From: an uncultured Anaerolineae bacterium
GTDB lineage: Bacteria; Chloroflexota; Anaerolineae; Aggregatilineales; Phototrophicaceae
Direction: 5' to 3'
Length of the DNA: 64,000 nucleotides
Assembly (NCBI GenBank): GCA_937995825.1
Contig: CALKJO010000009.1
Location: 1-64,000, forward strand
Shown here: positions 45,414 to 54,716 of the stretch, one piece after another
Numbering within the stretch: position 1 is the stretch's first letter
How the letters are laid out: every line of letters starts with the position of its first letter
Translations under genes and position numbers: made by a program
Notes under the pieces: model-generated
The model's database searches: none
Told to the model about the DNA's origin: nothing
The model's input: only the letters and a program-made list of their open reading frames with translations

Positions 45414-46802
45414 TCAGTCGTAGCGCTCTAATTGAATATCTGGGCGCACTGCGTCGTAGATCATCCAGTAGAGCGGACGCTCCGTCACGTCGTCGCTCTC
45501 AACATCAACCACACCCGCCGAACCCGGAACCATCAGGCTGTAAGCGATCCGCTCATCGCGTTCATTGACCAAGTTATTTAGGACTGCAAAATTAAGATTC
45601 CATAGGATCGCTGGGGCAAAATAGTCCGCCGTCTGCATAATCTCAAAGGCGCGGATCGTGTACTGCGCCTGCGTCCATTTATCGTTGAAACGCATCCATT
45701 CGCTGCCCGGCGGCGGCTCATTCGGGAAGCCATCCCAGCTTGCCCATCCGAATTCGGTCACCCAGAGTTTCACCGCGTCGTGTCCATTGGCACTCATGAT
45801 CTGGCGATAACTGCGAATCGTCTCCGCAAAGAAGAAGTGCGGATTGTCGTCCCAGCCGCGTGTACCGCAGCATAGGGCATCCGGCGCATTGCCCCAGCTA
45901 AACGGGTGCGCGCCAACGAAAATATCAGTATATTGCCCCAACCCCGCCGCGTACATCTGCTGCAAGAACTCAATGTCATCGACCGAGCCAGCCGTATTGC
46001 TCGTCGGTGCTAAGCCCGCTGTGATGATCGGCAAGGTCGGCGAAGCCGCGCGTACAGCGTTGTACGCCGGGACAAATAACTGCATGTACCCCGCCCCAGT
46101 GAATGGCAGCGTACCCTGCCATTCGCGGCGCAGATTCGGCTCATTCCAGATTTCAATCGCGTCGATATAGTCGCCGACCAGCTCGCGCCCCTCATTCGGG
46201 TTAATCTCGCGCAGCAGCAGCGTGAGAAAGTCAGCCAGCGCCTGCGGATCGTCTGGCGGTCCGTCCTCCTCAAGCACCGTCCGCGCCCAAGCAGGAGCTT
46301 TGGCAATGCTCAGCAGGACGTTAAGACCACGCCGATTGGCATCCTCAATATATCGCTCGACGCGCCGGAAAAACGGCGCGTCAATCTGATCGGGTCGGTC
46401 AGGCTGCATCTCACGCCAGGGAATTTGCAGCTTGATCCAGCGCACCGAGAGGTTATCGGTGACGCGGCGCATCGCCTCCGCCCAGTCCTCATCGGACAAG
46501 TTCACTTCAAGCTGAACACCCATCATCTCTGGGTTCAGATTGGGAAGTCGAATGCGAAATGGGGTAGCAGCTGTGGTTGGCGCAATCGTTGGGATGGGTC
46601 TGCCCTCTGAAAGCGCGAACGTCTGCACGGGAAGGGGCGTCCCAATCGGCGGCTGGACGCCGCCAATAATAGGCCCGCGAACGGTGATGGTCGGTGACTG
46701 AATGAACTGGCGCTCCCCTGCGCCAAGCGCGATCAACGCCATCATCCAGAGAAGCGCCATCCCGAAAACAAGCAGAACTGGGACTTGGAATTGTCGTCTC
46801 AT
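45414..46802 (-). CDS. Membrane-anchored clan-A glycoside hydrolase-like protein
   Basis: From ATG 46802 the protein has 462 residues. It has an N-terminal signal anchor (about 7-28), a 50-residue Pro/Thr-rich linker and a TIM-barrel domain (about 90-462). The two catalytic glutamates of clan GH-A are placed as expected: the acid/base in IEIWNEPNLR (Glu221) after strand 4 and the nucleophile in LWVTEFGWASW (Glu350) after strand 7. GH5/GH39-like folds hydrolyse beta-linked glycans; the exact family and substrate cannot be given. An upstream in-frame ATG at 46868 would add 22 residues without a better ribosome site and would overlap the gyrA promoter region. Single gene, divergent from gyrA. 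Confidence 0.8.
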   Translation of the reverse strand: MRRQFQVPVLLVFGMALLWMMALIALGAGERQFIQSPTITVRGPIIGGVQPPIGTPLPVQTFALSEGRPIPTIAPTTAATPFRIRLPNLNPEMMGVQLEVNLSDEDWAEAMRRVTDNLSVRWIKLQIPWREMQPDRPDQIDAPFFRRVERYIEDANRRGLNVLLSIAKAPAWARTVLEEDGPPDDPQALADFLTLLLREINPNEGRELVGDYIDAIEIWNEPNLRREWQGTLPFTGAGYMQLFVPAYNAVRAASPTLPIITAGLAPTSNTAGSVDDIEFLQQMYAAGLGQYTDIFVGAHPFSWGNAPDALCCGTRGWDDNPHFFFAETIRSYRQIMSANGHDAVKLWVTEFGWASWDGFPNEPPPGSEWMRFNDKWTQAQYTIRAFEIMQTADYFAPAILWNLNFAVLNNLVNERDERIAYSLMVPGSAGVVDVESDDVTERPLYWMIYDAVRPDIQLERYD

Positions 46803-46910
46803 GTCTTCGATGCTACCACAACCCATCCGCTCCTGCATAGACGGGAACGGATTAAATCCCTCGCTCATTTTTGATCACATCTGCTATAATGTGAACGTCT
46901 GTTCCCATCG

Positions 46911-46940
46911 TTGACATGGACACCGTTTCTCCCTTAGAAT
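46911..46940 (+). promoter_or_regulatory. gyrA promoter
   Basis: A perfect TTGACA (46911-46916), 18 nt, TAGAAT (46935-46940), start near 46947. A second candidate is the extended -10 TGCTATAAT at 46882-46890, just upstream. Confidence 0.6.
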
Positions 46941-46983
46941 GTGGGGCATTCCCCCATTACAGTTGTGGATAGGACAAAACTGG

Positions 46984-49446
46984 ATGACATCGATCCGACA
47001 AGTCAACATCGGTCAGGAAATGCGCGATGCTTATCTCGATTACGCAATGAGCGTGATCGTGGCGCGCGCACTACCAGACGCGCGCGACGGTTTGAAGCCC
47101 GTCCATCGGCGTATCCTTTATGCAATGCATGATATGGGCGTGCGTTCGGACTCGGCGTATAAGAAGTGCGCGCGAATTGTTGGCGAGGTGCTGGGCAAGT
47201 ATCATCCGCACGGCGACGCAGCAGTCTATGAGGCGCTGGTGCGTCTGGCGCAGGACTTTTCGATGCGCTACCCCGTGATCGACGGACAGGGCAATTTCGG
47301 CAGCATCGACGGCGACGGACCCGCCGCCATGCGCTACACTGAAGCGCGCATGGCGCGAGTCGGCGATGAACTGATGACCGATCTGAACATGAACACGGTC
47401 GATTTCGTCGAGAATTTCGACGGCACGCTCGAAGAACCGAGCGTGCTTCCGTCCAGCATCCCCAATCTGCTGGTCAACGGCGCATCGGGGATCGCCGTTG
47501 GCATGTCCACCAACATCCCGCCGCACAATCTGGGCGAAGTCTGCGATGCACTGATCTATATTTTGAAAAACTGGGACTCTTTTGACGACATCACCACCTC
47601 CGATCTGATGCAGTTCATCAAGGGACCTGATTTTCCGACCGGCGGCTTGATCTACCATCATGTCGATGATGCGGATACGGACGAAGGCTCACTGCTGACT
47701 GCTTACGCGACCGGTCGCGGCAAGATCACGATGCGCGCCAAAGTCCACATCGAGGAGATGGGACGTGGCAAATCCCGCATCATTGTCAGCGAACTCCCTT
47801 ACCAAACCAACAAGTCCGCTCTGGTCGAGCGCATCGCCTACCTGGTGCGCGAAGGCAAGATCGAGGGGATTGCCGATCTGCGCGACGAATCAGACCGACA
47901 GGGACTTCGGCTTGCCATTGAACTTCAGCGCGGTGCAGATACGAGCGCAGTGCTGGCGAAGCTGTTTCAGCTCACGCCGCTGCAGGAGACGTTCAGCATC
48001 ATCATGCTGGCGCTGGTCAACGGCGAACCGCGCCTGCTGACGCTGAAACAGGCGCTGCGCGTCTATCTTGACCATCGGCTCGAAGTGGTGCGGCGGCGCA
48101 GCGAGTTTGAGCTGGCGCGCGCCAGAGAACGCGCCCATATGCTTGAGGGACTGCTCAAGGCATTGGGCAATCTGGATGAGGTGATCGCCATCATCCGCCG
48201 TTCGCGCACGCCAGACACCGCACGCCGCAGCCTGATGAACGCGCTTGAGATCACAGAAATCCAGGCAACCGCCATCCTCGAGATGCAGCTTCGCCGACTG
48301 GCATCGCTGGAACGGCAGAAGATTGAAGATGAGTATAAAGAGAAGCAGAAGCTGATCGTCTATCTGGTTGACCTGCTTCAGCATCCGGATAAAATGCGCG
48401 CTGTCGTAAGCGATGAATTAGACAATGTGAAAGCCGCTTACCATGATCCGCGCCGGACGGTCATTGTGGATGGCACTGCTAAAGTCACCGCTGATGTGGT
48501 CGATCTGCTAATGCCGCAGAAAAAAACCATCACTACGCTAACAGTGACCGGCAAGGTGGCGCGCAGTTATGAACTGGCACTGCCCAAAGTGACCAGTGAG
48601 ACCGATGATCCGCCGCGCATCATCATGGAGACGGATACCGGGCAAATTCTATATCTGTTCACAGACGGCGGGCAGTGCGCAACAATCCCAGTGCAGCAGC
48701 TTCCACAGGCGCACATACCATCGGAAGGAACGCCGTATGCCGATTTATGCGGTTTCAAAAGCGGCGAACAGATCGCGGCGGCGGTTTGTCTGCCGCCTAC
48801 TCAGTCAGATGGATTTCTGTTCTTGGCAACGACCGGCGGCGAAGTCAAGCGGCTGAGACTGGATGATCTGCCTGGTATGATGGCGAATCCGTTCAAGGTG
48901 ATGGACATCGAGCCAGGCGACTCGCTCGGATGGGTGCTGACGACCACCGGAGAAGACGAAGTTCTGCTCACCACCGCGCAGGCACAGGCGATTCGCTTTA
49001 AAGAGAGCGCTGTTCGCCCAACAGGATTGGGCGCGGGCGGAATGCGCGGCATCAAATTGGGGGAAGGCGCGGATCGCGTTGTCGGAGCGAACGTCGTCCG
49101 CGACGCGACGCACGTCTGGACAATCACTGAAGCGGGTATCGGTAAAATCACGGCGATCAGCGAATACCCAACGCAAGGGCGCGCAGGCACGGGCGTTGCC
49201 ACTCTCAAACTGACACAGGAGAGCCGCCGAGTCGCCGCCTGCGCCGTCGGCAAGCTCGATGATACGATCATGATCCTCACCAGCAAAGGACGCGCTAAGA
49301 GCGTCCGATTGGGAAGCGCCGTATCAGGCAAACGCAGCCTGAAGGGGGATTATATCATTGCCGTATCGGAACGTGAAGAGATCATCGGTATTGCCGCTGT
49401 GCAAAAAGCACTGATCAACGAACCGCACCAAGTCAAGTCAGCGTAG
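46984..49446 (+). CDS. gyrA: DNA gyrase subunit A
   Basis: GyrA carries the DNA-cutting tyrosine of gyrase. From ATG 46984 (AGGA 9 nt upstream) it has 820 residues. The catalytic Tyr118 is in [10 protein letters not shown]. The quinolone-region sequence [14 protein letters not shown] and the [18 protein letters not shown] block are standard. The C-terminal beta-pinwheel starts near 500. The GyrA-box, normally QRRGGKG or QSRGGKG, reads QGRAGTG here, in [19 protein letters not shown]. The frame extends 15 codons upstream to 46939 but would overlap the -10 box. gyrB is not in the window, and the 3' end overlaps the convergent regulator gene by 9 nt. Confidence 0.95.
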   Translation: MTSIRQVNIGQEMRDAYLDYAMSVIVARALPDARDGLKPVHRRILYAMHDMGVRSDSAYKKCARIVGEVLGKYHPHGDAAVYEALVRLAQDFSMRYPVIDGQGNFGSIDGDGPAAMRYTEARMARVGDELMTDLNMNTVDFVENFDGTLEEPSVLPSSIPNLLVNGASGIAVGMSTNIPPHNLGEVCDALIYILKNWDSFDDITTSDLMQFIKGPDFPTGGLIYHHVDDADTDEGSLLTAYATGRGKITMRAKVHIEEMGRGKSRIIVSELPYQTNKSALVERIAYLVREGKIEGIADLRDESDRQGLRLAIELQRGADTSAVLAKLFQLTPLQETFSIIMLALVNGEPRLLTLKQALRVYLDHRLEVVRRRSEFELARARERAHMLEGLLKALGNLDEVIAIIRRSRTPDTARRSLMNALEITEIQATAILEMQLRRLASLERQKIEDEYKEKQKLIVYLVDLLQHPDKMRAVVSDELDNVKAAYHDPRRTVIVDGTAKVTADVVDLLMPQKKTITTLTVTGKVARSYELALPKVTSETDDPPRIIMETDTGQILYLFTDGGQCATIPVQQLPQAHIPSEGTPYADLCGFKSGEQIAAAVCLPPTQSDGFLFLATTGGEVKRLRLDDLPGMMANPFKVMDIEPGDSLGWVLTTTGEDEVLLTTAQAQAIRFKESAVRPTGLGAGGMRGIKLGEGADRVVGANVVRDATHVWTITEAGIGKITAISEYPTQGRAGTGVATLKLTQESRRVAACAVGKLDDTIMILTSKGRAKSVRLGSAVSGKRSLKGDYIIAVSEREEIIGIAAVQKALINEPHQVKSA

Positions 49447-50514
49447 CGCCAGCGTACGTTCCAGCGCATCAATACGTTCACGCAGCGCAGGATTGGAGCC
49501 GCCTTTGGCAAGTATGCGCATGACGGCTGAAGCGCGGCGATAGTAGCCTAATGCCCGCCGCGCTTCGCCCAGTTGGGCAAGCGTCTCGGCGAGCGTTTCT
49601 AACGCCTCCAAATAAGTGTATTGCAGCGATTTTCGGCGCTCCCGCACCCAATCTGCGTTCAGTGAGGTCATCATTGCCCCACGATACAGCAGCAGCGCGC
49701 GTTCAAGCAGATCAACCGCCTCCCGACCTTGTGCCATTGTGCCATCCTGCACCAGCTTCGTGAACAGCATTACATCATAACTGAGCTGTATCTGCGGCGA
49801 AATCCGATAATAGGATGCGCCATAGTGGGTCAGGTCGATCTGTAAGACCTCGCTAATCTTACGTTTAGTCACATGAAAGACATTCGTCGCCTCGCGCACG
49901 GTCAGATTGGGCCAGAAGGTCTGGAAAATCTCCGTTCGGGTTGCCATACCACGATCAATCAGGTAGAAGAACAACGCTCGTGGCAGCACACCATCCCAAT
50001 TATCGACCACTCTGCCATTCAGTAGCACATGCCCCGTCCCCAGCGCTCTGACTTCAAGCAGAATACTGTCATCACGGCGCTGAGCATAATCCCAAAGCAT
50101 AAGCGACTCGTCAGTCGGGAAAAACCGGGTCTGCTCGCGCAGCAGCATGTCGTTGAGCAGAGCTGATGGCACCGTTCTGGTAAATAGGACAATACGACCG
50201 CGTTCCAGCTTTTCGATAAAGGCGCGCACGATCTCCAGCAGCGCCCTCTCATCAATTCGATCACAGTCGTCCAGAATCAGGTGCGGAGCGGATTCGATCC
50301 GAGCTGTCGTTTGCTCTTGACAAGCACGCTCAATGACCGCATAAATAGCTTTTGCATCGGTCAGCGTCTCATCCAGAGCGACATAAACACCATCAAAAAA
50401 AGCGGTTAGAAATAAGCGTGGCAGCAGACTATTCGGATGGATTACGATCACGCGATGATGCGCGCCGAGATCGCGCAAGAATTCTGCTAATGCTGCGCTT
50501 GACGAGGTCGCCAT
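49438..50514 (-). CDS. BTAD/winged-helix transcriptional regulator with degenerate ATPase-like N-terminus
   Basis: The 358 residues from ATG 50514 have three parts. Residues about 1-170 resemble the back half of a STAND/MalT-like ATPase: Walker-B-like HLILDDCDRID and sensor-like GRIVLFTRTVP. There is no P-loop, so ATP use is unlikely. About 180-250 is a winged helix (ALFFYLIDRGMATRTEIFQT, EATNVFHVTKRKISEVL). About 265-358 is a BTAD-type TPR domain (LLERALLLYRGAMM, ALETLAETLAQLGEARRALGYYRRA). This is the SARP/LuxR-like activator layout common in Chloroflexota. A TATAAT at 50555-50560 (minus) may be its own promoter, since rel lies 70 nt upstream. Regulon unknown. Its last codons are antisense to the gyrA 3' end. 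Confidence 0.75.
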   Translation of the reverse strand: MATSSSAALAEFLRDLGAHHRVIVIHPNSLLPRLFLTAFFDGVYVALDETLTDAKAIYAVIERACQEQTTARIESAPHLILDDCDRIDERALLEIVRAFIEKLERGRIVLFTRTVPSALLNDMLLREQTRFFPTDESLMLWDYAQRRDDSILLEVRALGTGHVLLNGRVVDNWDGVLPRALFFYLIDRGMATRTEIFQTFWPNLTVREATNVFHVTKRKISEVLQIDLTHYGASYYRISPQIQLSYDVMLFTKLVQDGTMAQGREAVDLLERALLLYRGAMMTSLNADWVRERRKSLQYTYLEALETLAETLAQLGEARRALGYYRRASAVMRILAKGGSNPALRERIDALERTLALR

Positions 50515-50582
50515 CGCGGTGCTGCTCCAAGCTCTAAAGACAAATAGCAATTTAATTATAAGAGTACTGCTCAGATGCGCAT

Positions 50583-52790
50583 CTATCTTGGATTGCAGCG
50601 ATGCGCTTCAAACACGCTGTTCACGTTTTCCAGGCGCGCAAGAATGCGCGCAAGCTGGCTGAGGCTGGACAGCTCCATCGTGAGTTGAAACGTTGCGATA
50701 TTCTGATGAGTGTTCACATTGACTGCGGACATGCTGATCTGCTCCTCCGCAATCACTGTGCTGATGTCCCGCAGCAGCCCTTCCCGATCATAGGCGATGA
50801 TCTCAATTGGCACAGAGTAACGCTGCTCCTGACTGACGCGGCTCCATGATGCATCGATCAGCCGTTCCTTCTCCGACTCCGGCATGTTGACTACATTCGG
50901 GCAGTCCACGCGATGCACTGTCACACCGCGCCCGCGTGTAATGTAACCGATAATATTGTCTCCCACCATCGGATTGCAGCAACGCGCCAGATTGACCATT
51001 GTGCCATTTGTACCCATGACGTTGACGCCGTTAGAAATATCGACCGACACCGATGCTTTAGGCTTGGTCACTCTGAGGAGATTCTGCTCGGACTCGCGAT
51101 CCTTGCGTTCGACCTCCAAAATCGCCCGTGAAATCTGCCCGCCATTGATCTCACCTGCCCCGACCGCTGCGAGAAAATCGTCCACACGCTCATAATTGAA
51201 CAGGTGAGCGACACTATCGAATGTCATGCTGGTTAACAGACCGAGATGTTTCAGTTCGCGCTCAAGCACGTCACGCCCGGCGCTGATGTGCTTATCTCGA
51301 TTCTGCTTACGGAACCAGTGCGCAATTTTCTTGCGCGTCCCGATAGTCTTGACATAGCCGAGGCTTTCATTCAGCCAGTCCAGACTCGGACCACTGCGAC
51401 TGTTGGTGATGATCTCGACCTGATCGCCAGTTTTAAGCTGATAATTCAGCGGGACTTCTTTGCCATTCACTTTCGCCCGGCTGCAGTGGTGTCCCACATC
51501 TGTATGCACCTGATAGGCAAAATCAATCGGCGTCGCGCCTGTCGGCAGATCGATGATGTGTCCCTTCGGTGTGTAGACATACACGCGCTCCGGGAAGACC
51601 TCCGATTTCATCGTGCTGACAAACTGCGCTGGATCGACTGTATCCTGCCCAAATTCCATCAGACGACGCAAATAGTTGAGCCGGCGCTCAAATGACTCGT
51701 CACGCGCCCCTGCCTTGCCGCCTTCTTTGTAGCGCCAATGCGCAGCGATGCCATATTCGGCATCTTCATGCATTTCCCATGTCCGAATTTGCACCTCAAC
51801 CGTCTTACCGCGCGAGTCCACAACCGCCGTATGCAGACTTTGGTAGAAGTTATCCTTCGGGGCGGAGATATAATCGTCGACCTGACCTGGAATGAGACGC
51901 CACAAGCTGTGAACCACGCCCAAGACCGAATAGCATTCGGGTTTGGTATCAACGATCACGCGCACAGCACGAACATCAAAGATTTTGTCGTAGGAGACGC
52001 GCTTGCGCTCCATTTTCTTATAAATGCTGTAAATGTGTTTTGGACGCCCACTGATAACGGCGTTAGTGATGCCGTGTTTCTCCAATTCGGCGCGCAGCGT
52101 GTTCACAATGTCTTCGATATAGGCTTCACGATCAACACGGCGCTCATTAATCTGCTGCGCAATCTCGAAATAGGCTTCAGGATCGAGAAAGCGCAGGCTG
52201 AGGTCTTCTAACTCCCATTTGAACCGCCAGATGCCCAGCCGATTCGCCAAAGGAGCAAAAATGTCCAGTGTTTCGCTCGCGATCTCGCGCTGTTTCTCAG
52301 GTTCCATGGAGGCGAGTGTCCGCATGTTGTGCAGGCGATCTGCCAGCTTAACCAGCACAACGCGCACATCATCATTCATCGCCAGCGCCATCTTGCGGAT
52401 ATATTCCAAGCTGCGATCCGCCGTTCGACTGCGCTTGTCATTAGGCGCAGTGGGCAGATTTTTCAGCTTGGTCACGCCGTCGACGATGACAGCAACCGCA
52501 TCCCCAAACTCAGCGCGCAAATCGTCAATCGTGACTACGGTATCCTCGACGACATCGTGGAGCAGCGCCGCAGCAATCGCTTCTGCATCCAGCCGCATTT
52601 CAGCGAGGATTTGCGCGACAGCGACGCAATGGGTGAAATACGGCTCGCCTGATGCGCGCAGCTGACCATCATGCTTCTGTTCCGCAAACTGGTAAGCGCG
52701 CTCAACCAGCGCACGACAGCTCTCCGATTGATTTGGCAGCGCATCCAAAAGCGTTTGTAAGCTTACGGTCGTAGTCGGAGACGGAGTCAT
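50583..52790 (-). CDS. rel: Bifunctional (p)ppGpp synthetase/hydrolase, Rel/Spo type
   Basis: Long RSH enzymes make and degrade (p)ppGpp in the stringent response. The 735 residues are full length. An HD hydrolase domain (about 40-190) has FTHCVAVAQIL, LLHDVVEDT and LADRLHNMRTL, so hydrolase residues look intact. A synthetase domain (about 240-370) has SIYKKMERKRVSYDKIFDVR, DDYISAPKDNFYQSLHT and EVQIRTWEMHEDAEYGIAAH. A TGS domain (VYTPKGHIIDLPTGATPIDF), a zinc-finger/helical region (LARCCNPMVGDNIIGYITRG) and a C-terminal ACT domain follow. Start ATG 52790 has only a weak ribosome site. It is divergent from moeA. Confidence 0.96.
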   Translation of the reverse strand: MTPSPTTTVSLQTLLDALPNQSESCRALVERAYQFAEQKHDGQLRASGEPYFTHCVAVAQILAEMRLDAEAIAAALLHDVVEDTVVTIDDLRAEFGDAVAVIVDGVTKLKNLPTAPNDKRSRTADRSLEYIRKMALAMNDDVRVVLVKLADRLHNMRTLASMEPEKQREIASETLDIFAPLANRLGIWRFKWELEDLSLRFLDPEAYFEIAQQINERRVDREAYIEDIVNTLRAELEKHGITNAVISGRPKHIYSIYKKMERKRVSYDKIFDVRAVRVIVDTKPECYSVLGVVHSLWRLIPGQVDDYISAPKDNFYQSLHTAVVDSRGKTVEVQIRTWEMHEDAEYGIAAHWRYKEGGKAGARDESFERRLNYLRRLMEFGQDTVDPAQFVSTMKSEVFPERVYVYTPKGHIIDLPTGATPIDFAYQVHTDVGHHCSRAKVNGKEVPLNYQLKTGDQVEIITNSRSGPSLDWLNESLGYVKTIGTRKKIAHWFRKQNRDKHISAGRDVLERELKHLGLLTSMTFDSVAHLFNYERVDDFLAAVGAGEINGGQISRAILEVERKDRESEQNLLRVTKPKASVSVDISNGVNVMGTNGTMVNLARCCNPMVGDNIIGYITRGRGVTVHRVDCPNVVNMPESEKERLIDASWSRVSQEQRYSVPIEIIAYDREGLLRDISTVIAEEQISMSAVNVNTHQNIATFQLTMELSSLSQLARILARLENVNSVFEAHRCNPR

Positions 52791-52846
52791 AGCGGCTCGT
52801 CCATATATAACATTTGTTTAATGCATTATCTCTATTCTATCTCAGA

Positions 52847-52875
52847 TTTTCATTATCGGGGGTGATCGATATAAT
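52847..52875 (+). promoter_or_regulatory. moeA-VKOR promoter with a palindrome over the -10 box
   Basis: TTTTCA (52847-52852), 17 nt, perfect TATAAT (52870-52875). The -10 lies inside the 13-nt palindrome CGATAT-A-ATATCG (52867-52879), which could be a repressor site. Confidence 0.55.
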
Positions 52876-52902
52876 ATCGTAGGAAATCATCTGGAGTGTT
52901 TT

Positions 52903-54141
52903 GTGTCTGACTTGATGAATGTCGATCTCGCTTCCGCCCGCATTCTGGCGGATTTTGAGCGCCTTTCCGCGGAAGGCGTCTCACTGCTCGATGGGCTGGG
53001 TCGGGTTTTGGCAGAGGATATCATAGCCTATCACGCGATCCCGTCCTTCGCAAATTCAAGCATGGATGGCTATGCTGTCCGCGCCGCCGATTTAGGCGCG
53101 ACCAATACGCTTCTGCGCGTGGTCGATGATATCGCTGCAGGCGCGCCCATCCCGCAGCGCAGGATCGCTCCTGGCGAAGCCGCCAGAATTATGACCGGCG
53201 CGCCTATTCCGCATGGAGCGGACGCGGTTGTGCCGATGGAACAGACCGATCAGCCCTGGCGCAGCGGGGAGCATACAGCGCTGCCCGCTTATGTGACTAT
53301 CAAAGGGAGTGTGAAAGCCGGCGCATTCATTCGCCCAGTTGGGGAGGATATCAAAGCCGGACAGGTTGTGCTCACCGCAGGAACTGTGTTAACGCCAGCC
53401 GAAATCGGCGTTCTCGCGGCACTTGGTATGGCAGCCGTTCCAGTGATCCGGCGTCCTCGCGTCGCGATCATCAGCACAGGCGATGAACTGATCGAAGTCG
53501 GCGAACCGCTGTCACCTGGAAAGATTTACGACGCCAATGGATACAGCCTGTACGCGCTGTCCGTTGTCTGCGGCGCAGAGGCGATCCGGCTTCCCATTGC
53601 GCGCGATACCCTAGACGACACGCGCGCGCGCTTTCGCGAGGCAGTCGAGCATCGCCCGGACGTCATCCTAAGTTCTGCGGGGGTGTCCGTTGGCACGTTC
53701 GATGTGGTCAAGACGGTATTAAATGAGATGGGCAAGATCGGCTTCTGGAAAGTCAATCTGCGCCCTGGAAAACCGCTGGCATATGGAACCATCAGCGGCA
53801 TTCCGTTTTTTGGGCTGCCTGGCAATCCCGTGTCGGCGATGGTGACGTTTGAGCTGTTTGTCCGTCCTGTCCTGCTCAAGCTCGGCGGACGACCCGATGA
53901 CACGCAAACCCTGCGCGTCACTGCCGGTGAAGCGATCCAATCCGATGGACGCCGCAGTTATCTGCGTGCTATGCTCCGCCGTGATGGTGATCAATGGGTC
54001 GCCACCCTGACCGGAACACAGAGCTCCGGCGCGCTCACGTCAATGATCCTGGCGGATGCGCTGGTGATCATCCCCGAAGGTATCACAACGGTTGCAGCCG
54101 GAACCATGCTTGATGCTCGTCTGCTGCGTCCGGTACGTTAA
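52903..54141 (+). CDS. moeA: Molybdopterin molybdenumtransferase
   Basis: MoeA inserts molybdate into adenylated molybdopterin, the last step of molybdenum cofactor synthesis. The 412-residue protein has the usual domain order. A substrate-binding start reads SFANSSMDGYAVRAADL. A small beta domain contains MTGAPIPHGADAVVPME. The MoaB-like domain has IISTGDELIEVG, GKIYDANGY, SAGVSVGTFDVVK and LPGNPVSAMVTFELF. A C-terminal beta barrel follows. The start is GTG 52903 with GGAG 6 nt upstream. It is followed 15 nt later by the VKOR-like gene, whose ribosome-site leader is almost identical (ATCTGGAGTGT). No other moa or mob gene is in the window. Confidence 0.95.
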   Translation: MSDLMNVDLASARILADFERLSAEGVSLLDGLGRVLAEDIIAYHAIPSFANSSMDGYAVRAADLGATNTLLRVVDDIAAGAPIPQRRIAPGEAARIMTGAPIPHGADAVVPMEQTDQPWRSGEHTALPAYVTIKGSVKAGAFIRPVGEDIKAGQVVLTAGTVLTPAEIGVLAALGMAAVPVIRRPRVAIISTGDELIEVGEPLSPGKIYDANGYSLYALSVVCGAEAIRLPIARDTLDDTRARFREAVEHRPDVILSSAGVSVGTFDVVKTVLNEMGKIGFWKVNLRPGKPLAYGTISGIPFFGLPGNPVSAMVTFELFVRPVLLKLGGRPDDTQTLRVTAGEAIQSDGRRSYLRAMLRRDGDQWVATLTGTQSSGALTSMILADALVIIPEGITTVAAGTMLDARLLRPVR

Positions 54142-54156
54142 TCTGGAGTGTCTTGT

Positions 54157-54642
54157 ATGTCCACCCTTGCTCAAACCAGTCCCAATCCCCAGCTTTCATT
54201 TGATCCACGTCATGCCCGCCTGCGCCGTTTCAGCTTCATCGTCCTCGTGGTGGCGCTGATCACTACAGGCTATCTGAGCTACACACAACTTACCCAATCA
54301 TCGCTGGTCTGCCTTGGCGATGGCAACAGCTGCGATGTCGTCACTAATAGCGCCTGGTCAAAGTTCCATGGTATTCCCGTCTCATACCTGGCTTTTATCG
54401 CCTGGCTGATGATGGGAACGGTGCTGCTGTTAGAGCCACGCATCAAAGTCGTCCGCGATTACGGCATCACGTTCATCTTCGGCGTGGCGCTGTTCTGTTT
54501 CATTTATCACTGCTATCTGACATTTGTCTCGCTGACGATCATCCGCGCCACCTGCCAGTGGTGTCTGACTGCGCACGCCTGCATGACGATCATGTTGATA
54601 CTGGCATCACGCCGGCTCTATCTGAGTATGTTCACCTCTTAA
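54157..54642 (+). CDS. Vitamin K epoxide reductase (VKOR) family membrane protein
   Basis: Bacterial VKOR proteins reoxidise periplasmic disulfide-forming partners, passing electrons to quinones. The 161 residues contain four or five helices. The loop pair Cys52/Cys59 (LVCLGDGNSCDVV), the SKFHGIPVSYLAF segment and the active CxxC Cys133/Cys136 (RATCQWCLTAH) are all present. No thioredoxin domain is fused, so a separate DsbA-like partner is needed and is not in view. ATG 54157 is preferred over GTG 54148 because GGAG then sits 9 nt upstream. It shares the moeA transcript and is followed by a strong terminator. Confidence 0.93.
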   Translation: MSTLAQTSPNPQLSFDPRHARLRRFSFIVLVVALITTGYLSYTQLTQSSLVCLGDGNSCDVVTNSAWSKFHGIPVSYLAFIAWLMMGTVLLLEPRIKVVRDYGITFIFGVALFCFIYHCYLTFVSLTIIRATCQWCLTAHACMTIMLILASRRLYLSMFTS

Positions 54643-54659
54643 CGCGAACTGTGAAATAA

Positions 54660-54696
54660 AAAGGATCGCAGCCGCATAACAGCTCTGCGATCCTTT
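54660..54696. terminator. Bidirectional terminator after the VKOR gene
   Basis: AAAGGATCGCAG (54660-54671) pairs with CTGCGATCCTTT (54685-54696) around a 13-nt loop, flanked by AAAAA on the left. It also lies just beyond the stop of the convergent S1-domain gene. Confidence 0.8.
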
Positions 54697-54716
54697 AGCG
54701 CCCCGCTAATGCTGTT

